Made by a program: the position numbers and the translations under genes. A DNA stretch of 64,000 bases from Micromonospora peucetia (GTDB lineage: Bacteria; Actinomycetota; Actinomycetes; Mycobacteriales; Micromonosporaceae), in NCBI RefSeq assembly GCF_900091625.1, contig NZ_FMIC01000002.1, positions 248,001 to 312,000 on the forward strand, written 5' to 3'. Every line of letters starts with the position of its first letter. Position 1 is the first letter of the stretch. Shown here one piece after another: positions 16,904-25,629 of the stretch. A model generated the notes under the pieces. The model had not been told where the DNA came from, did not search any database, and saw nothing but the letters and a program-made list of their open reading frames with translations.

Positions 16904-17803
16904 CTACAGGGCGTCGCCGTGCGGGCACGGCGGCAGGCCGTCGGTTTCCGTCGGCCACCGGCGTTGCAGCATTCGCGGCTTGGCCCGCTCGATTCGCGGG
17001 TCCGGCACCGGCACCGCCGCCAGGAGTTCCCTGGTGTACGGGTGTGCCGGCTCGCCGATCACCTGTTTGGTCGGGCCGAGTTCGACGAGCTGACCGCCGT
17101 ACATCACACCCACCCGGTGGGAGATGTCGGCGACCACGGCAAGATCGTGGGCCACGAACAGGTAGGAGACCTGCCGTTCCCGCTGCAACTCCTTGAGCAG
17201 GGTCAGCACCTCGGCCTGGACCGACACGTCCAGCGCCGACACCGGCTCGTCGAGCACGATCAGCTTCGGGTTCAGGGCCAGTGCCCGAGCGATGGCGATG
17301 CGCTGGCGCTGACCGCCGGAGAACTCGTGCGGGAACTTCCGCAGGCTGGTGGCGGGCAGGCGCACCTGGTCGAGGAGCGTCCGGGCCCGCGCGCCGTCCA
17401 CCGGCAGCCGATGGATGCGCATCGGCTCCGCGAGCAGGTCCGCCACCGTCATCCGAGGGTCCAACGAGGTGTACGGGTCCTGGAACACCACCGAGATCTC
17501 CTGCTGCAACGCTCGGGCGGTGGCACCCTTGCGCTGGGAGACATCCTGGCCCAGGAACAGCACCTGACCCGAGGTCGGCTGCTGCAACCCGAGGATGGTC
17601 CGCAGCAGTGTGGTCTTACCCGACCCCGATTCGCCGACGATGCCGAGCGTCTCCGCCGGGCCGACCGAGAACGAGGCGGAGCAGAGGGCGTGCACGATGG
17701 CCTGCCCACGTCGTCGGGCCGCCCGGGGAGACCGGAAGTGCTTCACCAGGTCCGTGACCCGCAACAGTTCGGCGGACCCGCCGATGGGCGTCTGTGCGCT
17801 CAT
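16904..17803 (-). CDS. Oligopeptide-type ABC transporter ATPase (OppF/DppF-like)
   Basis: A 299-residue ABC ATPase with Walker A GESGSGKTTL, the Q-loop VFQDPYTSLDP, the signature FSGGQRQRIAIARAL, Walker B LIVLDEP and the switch His (VAHDLA). The C-terminal extension ends PPCPHGDAL. Family members often carry Cys residues there for an Fe-S cluster; only one Cys is seen. It is the second ATPase of the transporter; the first is fused to the permease upstream. Its ATG overlaps the fusion's TGA, so the two halves are coupled. Confidence 0.92.
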   Translation of the reverse strand: MSAQTPIGGSAELLRVTDLVKHFRSPRAARRRGQAIVHALCSASFSVGPAETLGIVGESGSGKTTLLRTILGLQQPTSGQVLFLGQDVSQRKGATARALQQEISVVFQDPYTSLDPRMTVADLLAEPMRIHRLPVDGARARTLLDQVRLPATSLRKFPHEFSGGQRQRIAIARALALNPKLIVLDEPVSALDVSVQAEVLTLLKELQRERQVSYLFVAHDLAVVADISHRVGVMYGGQLVELGPTKQVIGEPAHPYTRELLAAVPVPDPRIERAKPRMLQRRWPTETDGLPPCPHGDAL

Positions 17804-19557
17804 TGCCCTTCCACCGCCTGACTGGTGATCCGGGGTGCCAACGACAGCAACTTCCTGGTGTAGTCCGACTCCGGGTTGTCGAAGATGGCGAAGACGTCCC
17901 GATGCTCGACGATCTCGCCCTGGTACATCACGGCGACGCGGTCCGCGATGCCGGCGACGAGGGCCAGGTCGTGGGTGATGAAGAGCATCGCCGCGCCGGT
18001 ACGCTCCCGGGCCAGCGCCAGCGTCGCCATCACCTGGGCCTGCACGGTGACGTCCAGGGCCGTGGTCGGCTCGTCGGCGATGATGAGATCGGGATCGTGC
18101 ACCATGGCCAGCGCGATCGCGATCCGTTGGCGCATGCCGCCGGAAAGCTGGTGCGGATACTGGTCGAGCCGAGCCTCCGCGTCCTTGATCGCCACGCTCT
18201 CCATGAGCTCGATCGCGCGTCGTCGTGCCTCGGCCCGTTTGACCGTGCGTGCCAGTGCCATCGAGTCCGCGAACTGGGCACCGATGGTGAGCACCGGGTT
18301 GAGGGTGGTCGACGGGTCCTGGAGGATCATCGCGATCCGCCGGCCCCGGTATTCGCGCCACTGGGCGAAGCTCAGGCCACTGAGCTCGGCGCCGTCGAAG
18401 TTGATCGACCCGCTGCCCACCGCGTTGCTGGGCAGCAGCCCCACCAGGGACAGCGCGGTGAGGGACTTTCCGGACCCGGACTCACCGACGAGGGCCACCA
18501 CCTCGCCCGGCTTGACCTCCAGGTTGACGGCGTCCACCGCGATGTGTTCACCGAACCGTACGGAGAGGTCCGACACCTTGAGCAGCGGCTTCTGCCCTGG
18601 TGCCGGATCGCCGGACACCGGATGCGGCTTGCGCCGGCGCAGCCGGCGAGGTGTCGCCAGCGGGTTGGTGGGCGAGGACTTCGGGTTGAAGGCGTCCCGC
18701 AACCCCTCGCCGACGTAGTTGACCGACAGCACGATCGTGATGATCAGCAGACCCGGGAAGTAGAACAGCCACGGGCGGGTCAGCACCGCCGACTGTGCGT
18801 TGGCGACGAGCAGACCCAGGGAGGTGTCCGGGGGCTGCACACCGAACCCGAGGAAGGACAGGCTGCTCTCGGCGAGGATGGCCACGCCGAACATGAGCGT
18901 GCCCGACACCACGATGTGGTCTGACGCGTTGGGCACCAGGTGCCGGAACATGATGCGGATCGGACTCGCCCCCATCACCCGGGCCGCGTCGACGAAGGCC
19001 AACTCGCGCATTCCCAGCACGACCCCTCGGACGAGGCGGGCGACCGACGTCCACATCAGCGCGCCCAGGACCATGGCCAGGCCGAGCCAGGAGACTCCCT
19101 TACCCGCGACGAGCGAGCCCAGGAACGCGGCGAGCGCGATGGTGGGCAGGGTGAGGACGAGGTCGACCGTGCGCATCACGGCGGCGTCTACGAACCGTCC
19201 GAAGTAGCCGGCCGCGACACCCATGACGACGCCGATGACACAGGCGATGATCGTGACCGAGCCCGCGATGAGCAGCGACTGCTGCATGCCGCGCAGCACC
19301 AGCGCGAACAGGTCACGGCCCAGGGTGTCCGTGCCCATCGGGTGTTGCAGGGACGGGGACTGCGACAGTTCGGGGGTGATGTCGGTGTAGTCGTAGGGCC
19401 ACAGCGGCGGCACGATGATCGCCACGAGGATGACGATGAGCAGGACGGCGAGTGCGCCCATGCCCACCTTGTGCCGGACGAACCGTCGGAAGGTGACGGA
19501 CATCTTCGATGTCCCGGCCGTTGGCGCGAGATCGTTGGTCAGCTCAGGACTTTGCAT
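17800..19557 (-). CDS. Fused Opp-type permease (DppC-like) and ABC ATPase (DppD-like)
   Basis: A 585-residue fusion. About residues 20-290 form a DppC-type permease: N-terminal TM anchor GMGALAVLLIVILVAIIVP, the HPMGTDTLGRDLF motif, further TM helices and the EAA-like loop (ARVMGASPIRIMFRHLVPN). A basic linker (RRLRRRKPHP) leads to an ABC domain with Walker A GESGSGKSL, Q-loop MILQDPSTTLNPV, signature LSGGMRQRIAIALAM, Walker B LIIADEPTTALD and FITHDLA. Permease-ATPase fusions of this order occur elsewhere in actinobacteria. It overlaps the upstream permease gene by 14 nt. ATG 19557 is used; 19578 and 19503 are possible. Confidence 0.9.
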   Translation of the reverse strand: MQSPELTNDLAPTAGTSKMSVTFRRFVRHKVGMGALAVLLIVILVAIIVPPLWPYDYTDITPELSQSPSLQHPMGTDTLGRDLFALVLRGMQQSLLIAGSVTIIACVIGVVMGVAAGYFGRFVDAAVMRTVDLVLTLPTIALAAFLGSLVAGKGVSWLGLAMVLGALMWTSVARLVRGVVLGMRELAFVDAARVMGASPIRIMFRHLVPNASDHIVVSGTLMFGVAILAESSLSFLGFGVQPPDTSLGLLVANAQSAVLTRPWLFYFPGLLIITIVLSVNYVGEGLRDAFNPKSSPTNPLATPRRLRRRKPHPVSGDPAPGQKPLLKVSDLSVRFGEHIAVDAVNLEVKPGEVVALVGESGSGKSLTALSLVGLLPSNAVGSGSINFDGAELSGLSFAQWREYRGRRIAMILQDPSTTLNPVLTIGAQFADSMALARTVKRAEARRRAIELMESVAIKDAEARLDQYPHQLSGGMRQRIAIALAMVHDPDLIIADEPTTALDVTVQAQVMATLALARERTGAAMLFITHDLALVAGIADRVAVMYQGEIVEHRDVFAIFDNPESDYTRKLLSLAPRITSQAVEGQ

Positions 19558-20530
19558 AGCGCACCCGAGGATCCACAAGGCCGTACAGGATGTCGGCGAT
19601 CAGGTTGAATACGACCACGGCGGTGGCGGCGATGAGCAACCACGCGAGTACGGCGTTGGTGTCGCGGATCGCGATCGACTCCAGCAGGAAGCCGCCCATT
19701 CCGCGCCACTGGAAGACCGTCTCGGTGATCACCGCGCCGGAGAAGACGACCGGAAGGTCCAACGCGACGATGGTCACGATCGGGATGAGCGCCGGACGGA
19801 CCACGTACGACCTGACGATCCGGCCTCGGCTGAGGCCCTTGAGCACGGCGAACCGGACGTGGTCACCGGCCAGTCCCTCGGCGACCGCCGCACGTTGGTA
19901 GCGGCTCCAGGTCGCGAAGTGGACCAGGGCCAGCACCAGCGTCGGTAGGATCAGGTGCCCGGCGATGTCCGCGATCCGGGCACCTATCGCCTCCGGTTGT
20001 GGCACGGAGACCGCACCCACCGTGTAGAAGAGCTGATAGCCGCTCGCGTCGTTCAGCCCGATCGCCCACTGCTTGAACAACACGGCCAGCCAGAACGAGG
20101 GCAGCGCGAGAAGCACGAACGCGGTGGGGGTCAGGACCAGGTCCGGCCAACGGCGTTGGTGCAGTGCCGAGACCGTGCCGGCGATCAGGGAGAGGACGAG
20201 TGCGAGCACGATGGCCAGCACCACGAGCCGCAGCGTGACGCCGACCCGGGTGCCCAGCTCCGCCCCGATGTCCCGGGTCGCGATGGTCGACGGGCCGAAG
20301 TCACCGGTGACCACCCCGCCGAGCCAGTTCAGGTAGCGCACGGGGAGGGGGTTGTTCAACCCCAGACGCTCTTCCTCAGCGGTGATCACCGACTCCGGGA
20401 CCGGCGGCTGCCGGTCCCGGAGCTCGGCCAACGGATCTCCCGAGACCGAGATCACAGTGAAGATCACGACGGAGGCGAGCAGCAATACCAGGACGGCACT
20501 GGCGAGCCGTCTAAGGATCAGCCGAAGCAT
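19544..20530 (-). CDS. Oligopeptide-type ABC permease (DppB/OppB-like)
   Basis: A 328-residue permease with the family's N-terminus (MLRLILRRLASAVLVLLLASVVIFTVI), a periplasmic loop containing AEEERLGLNNPLPVRYLNWLGGV, and five further TM segments. The coupling loop has the EAA-type motif (VLKGLSRGRIVRSYVVRPALIPIVT). It pairs with the permease half of the downstream fusion to form the channel. It follows the second binding-protein-like gene by 51 bp. The substrate cannot be read from the permease. Confidence 0.93.
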   Translation of the reverse strand: MLRLILRRLASAVLVLLLASVVIFTVISVSGDPLAELRDRQPPVPESVITAEEERLGLNNPLPVRYLNWLGGVVTGDFGPSTIATRDIGAELGTRVGVTLRLVVLAIVLALVLSLIAGTVSALHQRRWPDLVLTPTAFVLLALPSFWLAVLFKQWAIGLNDASGYQLFYTVGAVSVPQPEAIGARIADIAGHLILPTLVLALVHFATWSRYQRAAVAEGLAGDHVRFAVLKGLSRGRIVRSYVVRPALIPIVTIVALDLPVVFSGAVITETVFQWRGMGGFLLESIAIRDTNAVLAWLLIAATAVVVFNLIADILYGLVDPRVRYAKS

Positions 20531-20581
20531 GACTTCGCTCCTCCTTCCCTCGGGAAGATCTGCATGTTGGGTACCGGGTCC

Positions 20582-22066
20582 CTAGACGGCGCGGATTCTG
20601 CCCCAGTGCCACCACGGCACCGAGTAGCCGACCTGGTCGGACCAGCCGAAGAAGTCCCGGCTCCGGGCGAAGTAGGTGCCGTACCAGAACAGCGGCACCC
20701 ACTCGGTGTCCCGGGCCCAGATCTCCTGGAGCCGGCGGTAGTGCTCACCGCGCTCGGCGAGCGTGCCCGCGGTGCGCGCGGCCAGGTAGGCGGCGTCCAC
20801 GTCGGGGTTACGGTGCTGGGCCATGTTGTTCTCGCCCCCGGTGGAGTACTTCGGGGCGGTGATCTCCGGGTCCGGTGCCATCGAGCCACCGACGATGATC
20901 AGGTCGAAGTCATGCTCGCGGCCGATCCGGCGAGCCCAGTCCACCGACGACAGGCCCTCGAAGTTCACCTCGAAGCCGATGGCGCCCAACTGGCTCTTGA
21001 TCAGCTCGGCCAACGGCTTGTGGCCGTGGAAGCTGTCCATGTAGAACAGTGACAACCGAGCCCGTACGCCGGAGGCGTCGGCCTTCATGCCCGCCTCGTC
21101 CAGCAGTGCCCGCGCGCGTTCCGCGTCGTGGGCCGGCGCCTTGGCGTCCGGGTTGAACGACCACTCCACCGAACCGAGCAGGTAGTGGTCCCATGCCTGG
21201 GACACCCCGGGGTCGCCGAGTTCGGCGATCTCCGCCCGGTTCACCGCGTGGGCGACCGCTTCCCGTACCCGCTTGTCCTGCCAGATCTCGCGGCCGTGGT
21301 TGAAGTCCAGCAGCGCCATTCCCGGCCCCGGGTCCTTCAGCAGCTCGATGTTGGCCGTGGCCCCGTCGAGCAGGTGCAGCCGGTCCTTGGTCAGGGTGTC
21401 CTGCGGGAAGTAGTGCGCCTCACCCCGGGCGACCATCCGGACGCACTCGTCGCGGTCCTTGACGATCTTCAGGATCAGCCGGTCGATCTCCGGCTGCGGA
21501 CCCCAGTGGTTCTTGACCGCTTCCATGATGACGTGCTCGCCCGGAATCCACTCCGCCAGCCGGAACGGACCGGAGCCCACCGGCTTGAGGTTGTGCGGGT
21601 TCGTGGCCCAGTCGGTTCCCTCGTACAGGTGCCGGGGCAGGATGTGGGTGAAGATGAAGTTGCCCAGCAGGACGAGGAATCCGGCGTTGGCGGTGTGCAG
21701 GTGGTAGTCGACGGTGTGGTCGTTGACCGCCACGATCGTCTCGACGTCCTTCATGAACCGCCCGCCGGTGTAGCCCATCTCCTTGGCGTGGAGGTGGGTG
21801 TACACGACGTCGTGCGCGGTTAGCGGCGTGCCGTCCTGCCACCGGGCCGCCTTGTTGAGGTGGAAGCGCCACCGGCGCGACCCGTCCAACTGCTCCCAGT
21901 GGGTCGCCAGATCGGGGAACGGGTTGATGTCATACCACTCGTTCAGCACGACCCGGTTGTAGATGTTGTTGCAGGCGATGTAGCCGGCACTTGCGGTGGT
22001 GTTGCGGTAGACGTCGTTGAATTCAATCGCGTCGTGTGGGGTCGCCACCACAAAGTCGATCGTCAT
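20582..22066 (-). CDS. Second family-5 binding-protein-like paralogue, also without a signal peptide
   Basis: A 494-residue close paralogue of the product of 15390..16871; long segments are identical in both, such as DLATHWEQLDGSRRWRFHLN. The protein again starts at the first strand of the mature fold (TIDFVVATPHDAIEF). An in-frame TAG ten codons upstream of the ATG rules out a missed signal peptide. The ATG follows GAGAGAGGAA. It lies 27 bp after the lipoprotein binding-protein gene and ahead of the permease genes, in the position usually held by the exported binding protein. Its presence twice in one operon argues for selection rather than decay: the frame is intact and Trp/Gly positions are conserved. 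Confidence 0.83.
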   Translation of the reverse strand: MTIDFVVATPHDAIEFNDVYRNTTASAGYIACNNIYNRVVLNEWYDINPFPDLATHWEQLDGSRRWRFHLNKAARWQDGTPLTAHDVVYTHLHAKEMGYTGGRFMKDVETIVAVNDHTVDYHLHTANAGFLVLLGNFIFTHILPRHLYEGTDWATNPHNLKPVGSGPFRLAEWIPGEHVIMEAVKNHWGPQPEIDRLILKIVKDRDECVRMVARGEAHYFPQDTLTKDRLHLLDGATANIELLKDPGPGMALLDFNHGREIWQDKRVREAVAHAVNRAEIAELGDPGVSQAWDHYLLGSVEWSFNPDAKAPAHDAERARALLDEAGMKADASGVRARLSLFYMDSFHGHKPLAELIKSQLGAIGFEVNFEGLSSVDWARRIGREHDFDLIIVGGSMAPDPEITAPKYSTGGENNMAQHRNPDVDAAYLAARTAGTLAERGEHYRRLQEIWARDTEWVPLFWYGTYFARSRDFFGWSDQVGYSVPWWHWGRIRAV

Positions 22067-22093
22067 CCGGTTCCTCTCTCGCGGAGCGGAGAA

Positions 22094-23770
22094 CTACTTA
22101 CGTAGTCCCCACTGCTCGACATTCATCGTGGTTCCGTACTTGCTGGGATTGATGAAGATGTTGCCGAACTTGCTGGGGTACGCGGCCATCTGCGGGTTGG
22201 CGAACAGCGGCAGCACCACACCGTCGGACAGGAGCGTCCGGTCGATCTCATTCATCAGATCGATCTGCTTCTGCGGGTCCAGCTCCGTCGCGGCTGCCGC
22301 GAAGAGTCGATCCGCCTCCGGCGACGAGTAGCCGAACGAGCGGGCGGCCTTGGTGCCGTACCACTGCTGGAGGGAGAGCGAGCCCAGGTCGAGGGCGGTG
22401 CCGGTGGCCATGATGTCGAAGCTGCCCGCCCGCAACGCGGGAGAGTAGCGGGCGCCGTCGGCGGCGTCGATGGTCACGGTGATGCCCAGCGGCTTGAGCT
22501 GCGACTGGGTGATCTGCGCGAGTTCCATGCGAAGGACATCGGTGGACAGGGTCAGCATCTTCAGGTCACGCAGCGGCTTCCCGTTCGGGAGGATCAACTT
22601 GCCGTCGGTGACCTTGTAACCGGCCTTCTCGAGGATGTCGAGAGCAGCCTTGGTGTCGCCCTTGCCGATGTTGAGCTCATCGGTGTTGTCGCGGTAGGCG
22701 GGAATGCCACCCACCTTCTGCCCGGGCACGTACACGCTGCTCTTCGAGCTCGGCTGATCCGGGGCGAACTGGCCCACGGTGCGCTTGCGCATGTCCTCCA
22801 GGTTGAGCCCGGTGGAGATGGCCTTGCGCAGCGCCGGGTCGCTCATCACGTCGCCGGTGGTCTTCATGCCGAGGTGGAAGTAGGTGAGCGTCGAACCGAG
22901 CAGGACGGTCGTGTTGCTCATGGCCTTCACCTGGTTGACGGTGTCGACCGTGGGGTTCTGGTACGCGAGGTCGATCTCACCGTTCTGCAGGGCGGTGATC
23001 TGTGCGCCCTGACCGGCGATGTAGCGGGTGTTGATGGTGTCCAGGTGCGCCGGGTCGCCGTACCACTTGGGGTTCTTGACCATCGTCATCGAGACGCCGT
23101 CCTGGTATTCCTTCACCAGGTACGGGCCGCCCGAGAACTTCGGCACGTTCTTGCCGAAACCGTCGTTGAACGAGGTCGCCAGGTTCCCGTACGACGCGGC
23201 CACGTGCGCCGGCAGGATGTAGTTGAACAGCGCCTGCCACTGGGCGAACGGCTGCGAGTAGGTCATCGTCACCGTCTTGCCGTCCGCGCTGGTGTCGACG
23301 GACGTGATCAGCGAGTAGCCCTCGGTGAAGGCGGCCTTGCACTCGGCGCACTTCTTCGGGTCCTGCACGGCCTGCGTGTACTCGAAGTCCTTGCCGGTGA
23401 TGGGTGTGTCATCGGACCAGACGGCCTTCGGTTGGATCTTGTATTCGACCTTCATCGGGTCGGTGCTGACCACCTCGGCCGATTCCAGGAGTGCCTTGTT
23501 GAGCACCACGCTGGTGTCCGGGTTGGTCAGGAACGGGTGCGGATAGAACGGCCACTGCTGCTGGCGCTGGCCGGTGGTGTCACCGGCGGCGGACAGCGGG
23601 TTCCAGTCCACGGGAGCGCTGGCGGCGGCGATGGTCAGCGTCCCACCGTCCGTCACCTCGGTTGACGAGGTCGGAGCGTTCGGCTTGTCATCGGCGATCT
23701 TCGTGCAGCCGGCCATCCCGGCGAGCGCGGCAAGCGCGACAACGGCCACGAGGCGTCGAGAGGTTTTCAC
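22094..23770 (-). CDS. Family-5 ABC substrate-binding lipoprotein
   Basis: A 558-residue exported binding protein. The signal sequence KTSRRLVAVVALAALAGMAGC ends in lipobox-like MAGC, so it is probably a lipoprotein, and a polar linker follows. Fold marks are DWNPLSAAGD, KAVWSDDTPITGKDFEYT, GGPYLVKEYQDG and DPALRKAISTGLNLEDM. It is clearly more distant from the two signal-less paralogues than they are from each other. This is the only exported binding protein of the cassette and the first gene of the minus-strand operon. The GTG start follows AGAGGA by about 9 nt. The ligand is unknown; oligopeptides, opines or glycosides are all possible. Confidence 0.9.
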   Translation of the reverse strand: MKTSRRLVAVVALAALAGMAGCTKIADDKPNAPTSSTEVTDGGTLTIAAASAPVDWNPLSAAGDTTGQRQQQWPFYPHPFLTNPDTSVVLNKALLESAEVVSTDPMKVEYKIQPKAVWSDDTPITGKDFEYTQAVQDPKKCAECKAAFTEGYSLITSVDTSADGKTVTMTYSQPFAQWQALFNYILPAHVAASYGNLATSFNDGFGKNVPKFSGGPYLVKEYQDGVSMTMVKNPKWYGDPAHLDTINTRYIAGQGAQITALQNGEIDLAYQNPTVDTVNQVKAMSNTTVLLGSTLTYFHLGMKTTGDVMSDPALRKAISTGLNLEDMRKRTVGQFAPDQPSSKSSVYVPGQKVGGIPAYRDNTDELNIGKGDTKAALDILEKAGYKVTDGKLILPNGKPLRDLKMLTLSTDVLRMELAQITQSQLKPLGITVTIDAADGARYSPALRAGSFDIMATGTALDLGSLSLQQWYGTKAARSFGYSSPEADRLFAAAATELDPQKQIDLMNEIDRTLLSDGVVLPLFANPQMAAYPSKFGNIFINPSKYGTTMNVEQWGLRK

Positions 23771-24146
23771 TGGCACACGTCCTCTGAGCTGAATGAGTGG
23801 TATGCGGCTTTCGCTGAGTGCGGCGGTGCAACTCAGGCGGCGGCTGCCAGGGTGGCTGGACTCCGCACTAGAACCCCGAAGTGCGAGGTCAACGCACATG
23901 AAGCTAAGTTCGAGTTATGTTCTGGTCAACAGAGAAATGTCCATGGACATATTAGCCGGTGGGTTGTTTGACCAGCCACGACGTGCTCCTCGGCTGGCTC
24001 CGACCCACCCCTGCCGCCGGAAGGGCCCCACAGCGGGCGAGCGCTCCGCCCCGGTTCGACCCCCACTTGAGGCACTACAGTCAGCACCGGCATGCCTTTT
24101 CGCCCGAATCACTTTTGGCGCATACCACCACCAGAGGACACAAACC
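23771..24146. promoter_or_regulatory. Divergent control region of the Opp-like operon, with a 14-bp palindrome
   Basis: This 376-bp gene-free interval separates the ABC operon from its divergent MocR-like regulator. It is noticeably AT-richer than its surroundings at 23880-23975. The perfect palindrome ATGTCCATGGACAT is at 23937-23950. GGTCAAC occurs twice (23887, 23924); read on the minus strand each gives a TTGACC -35 candidate. One is followed after 16 bp by TTAGCT (complement of 23902-23907), a plausible promoter for the operon. Regulator binding to the palindrome is inferred. Confidence 0.55.
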
Positions 24147-25538
24147 GTGACACCACCGGCGCCGCTGGACAGCGAGGAATGCCTGCGGCTCATTCAGTCG
24201 CAGCTCACGCTGCGTACGACCAACGCGTTGGCTCGCGCGATCATCGACATGATCGCCTCGGGCGAGCTGCCGGCGCAGTCCCAGCTGCCCACAGTGCGGG
24301 ATCTGGCGGCCCAGTTGGGGATGAGCCGATCGGCGGTGGCGCAGGCATGGAAGACACTCAGCCTGCGGTATGTGATCGAGACCCGGCGTCGGGGTGGCAC
24401 CTTTGTCCTGGGGCCACCGCAACCCCCGCGGGCCCGACGGTTCGACAGCATGGTCCGCACCTCGTCAACGATGCCGATCGACCTGGGAAACCTGCGCAGC
24501 GACGACCTGACGCCGCCGGATCTGGCTCCGGCTCTTGAGTACGCACTCGGTAGCCGCACCCTGCACAACACCTTTGCCGATCCCATCACGCCCGAGCTGG
24601 CGGCATCCGTCCGGCCGTACTGGCCGTCCGAGACCAATCACTTCCTTGCCACTCACGGCCTCGTTGACGCCCTCGAGTTGGCGCTCACCTCGGTGGCTCG
24701 CCCCGGCGACCGGGTGATCATCGAGTCGCCCAGCCAGGCGCGGGTGCTCGACATCCTGGAGTCGATCGGCGCCACCGCCGTCCCTGTCCAGTACCGGCCG
24801 GACGGCCCCGACCTGGACCAGTTGCGGGTGGCGCTGATCAGCAAGCCGGTCGCGATGATCTACCAGCCGAATGGGAGCGCCCCGTCGGGCCGGACCGTGG
24901 ACGACAACTGGATCGAGGCCGCTGCGGCGTTGCTCCGCGACGAGTCGTTTCCGATCTTCGAGCTGTCACTGACTCCGCTGATGCGGTCCCGACAGCGATC
25001 CCTGGCGAACCATCTGCCGAGCCGGGTCGTCCACATGCAGAGTTACAACTTCTTCTTCGGCGCCGACCTGCGCGTCGCCGTGGTCGGCGGCGGCCCGGAA
25101 TACATCGAAATGATGTGGATGCGGCTCACCTACTCATCCCGGTGGGTCAGTCGAATCCTCCAGCTCGCGTTGGCATTCCAATTGACCGACGCCAGAGCAA
25201 AACACCACACGAGTGAATTCGTCATCGAGTGCAGACGGCGACATGCCGCATTCAGCCAGGCCCTCGCCAGCCACGGGTTCGACCTCGAAAAGACTGACGG
25301 ACCGCACATCTGGCTGCCCGTTCCCGACGAGCACTCGGTCTGTACACGACTCAGCCGGCACGGAATCGTCGTACACCCCGGCAGCTTCTTCGAAGCGCAA
25401 CCGGCTCAGCAGCAGCACGTGCACGTCAACGGCGCCGCGCTGGGCCATGGCATGGACACCACGGCCCGATCGATCGCCGAGGCGTGTCAGATACCCGCGA
25501 AGGTCGGCGAGATCTCCTCAGTCTCGATCCACCGGTGA
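24147..25538 (+). CDS. MocR-like regulator (GntR winged helix plus aminotransferase-fold domain) lacking the PLP lysine
   Basis: A 463-residue protein. Residues 25-90 are a GntR winged helix (ALARAIIDMIASGELPAQSQLPTVRDLAAQLGMSRSAVAQAW). Residues ~110-455 follow the type I aminotransferase layout of MocR proteins (GLVDALELALTSVARPGDRVIIESPSQ, YQPNGSAPSGRT). Where MocR proteins have SxSKxxxPGLR, this one reads SYNFFFGADLR (299-309), so the Schiff-base lysine is Phe. The usual DDY-type segment is FELSL (271-275). It probably cannot bind PLP covalently. It is divergent from the ABC operon and likely controls it. GTG at 24147 follows AGAGGA. Confidence 0.82.
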   Translation: MTPPAPLDSEECLRLIQSQLTLRTTNALARAIIDMIASGELPAQSQLPTVRDLAAQLGMSRSAVAQAWKTLSLRYVIETRRRGGTFVLGPPQPPRARRFDSMVRTSSTMPIDLGNLRSDDLTPPDLAPALEYALGSRTLHNTFADPITPELAASVRPYWPSETNHFLATHGLVDALELALTSVARPGDRVIIESPSQARVLDILESIGATAVPVQYRPDGPDLDQLRVALISKPVAMIYQPNGSAPSGRTVDDNWIEAAAALLRDESFPIFELSLTPLMRSRQRSLANHLPSRVVHMQSYNFFFGADLRVAVVGGGPEYIEMMWMRLTYSSRWVSRILQLALAFQLTDARAKHHTSEFVIECRRRHAAFSQALASHGFDLEKTDGPHIWLPVPDEHSVCTRLSRHGIVVHPGSFFEAQPAQQQHVHVNGAALGHGMDTTARSIAEACQIPAKVGEISSVSIHR

Positions 25539-25574
25539 ATGCCGGGTCGGCGGTAGATCAACCAAGGGTGCCAA

Positions 25575-25615
25575 AAGCCCGTAGGTAGCGTTCTCGGTAA
25601 CCCCGAACCGGGCTT
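25575..25615. terminator. Weak hairpin between convergent genes
   Basis: AAGCCCG (25575-25581) pairs with CGGGCTT (25609-25615) across a 27-nt loop. It lies between the MocR-like stop and the DUF5522 stop. The long loop makes this a tentative call. Confidence 0.3.
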
Positions 25616-25629
25616 GCCGTTCTGCCGTG

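Noticed and set aside
17141..17160. A fifth copy of the 69-bp element suggested by GCAAGATCGTGGG
   Set aside because: It is a chance match inside the ATPase coding sequence with no partner arm at the expected distance.
20582..22066. A signal-less binding protein caused by a mis-called start
   Set aside because: An in-frame TAG ten codons upstream of the ATG leaves no room for a signal peptide, and the paralogue shows the same N-terminus.
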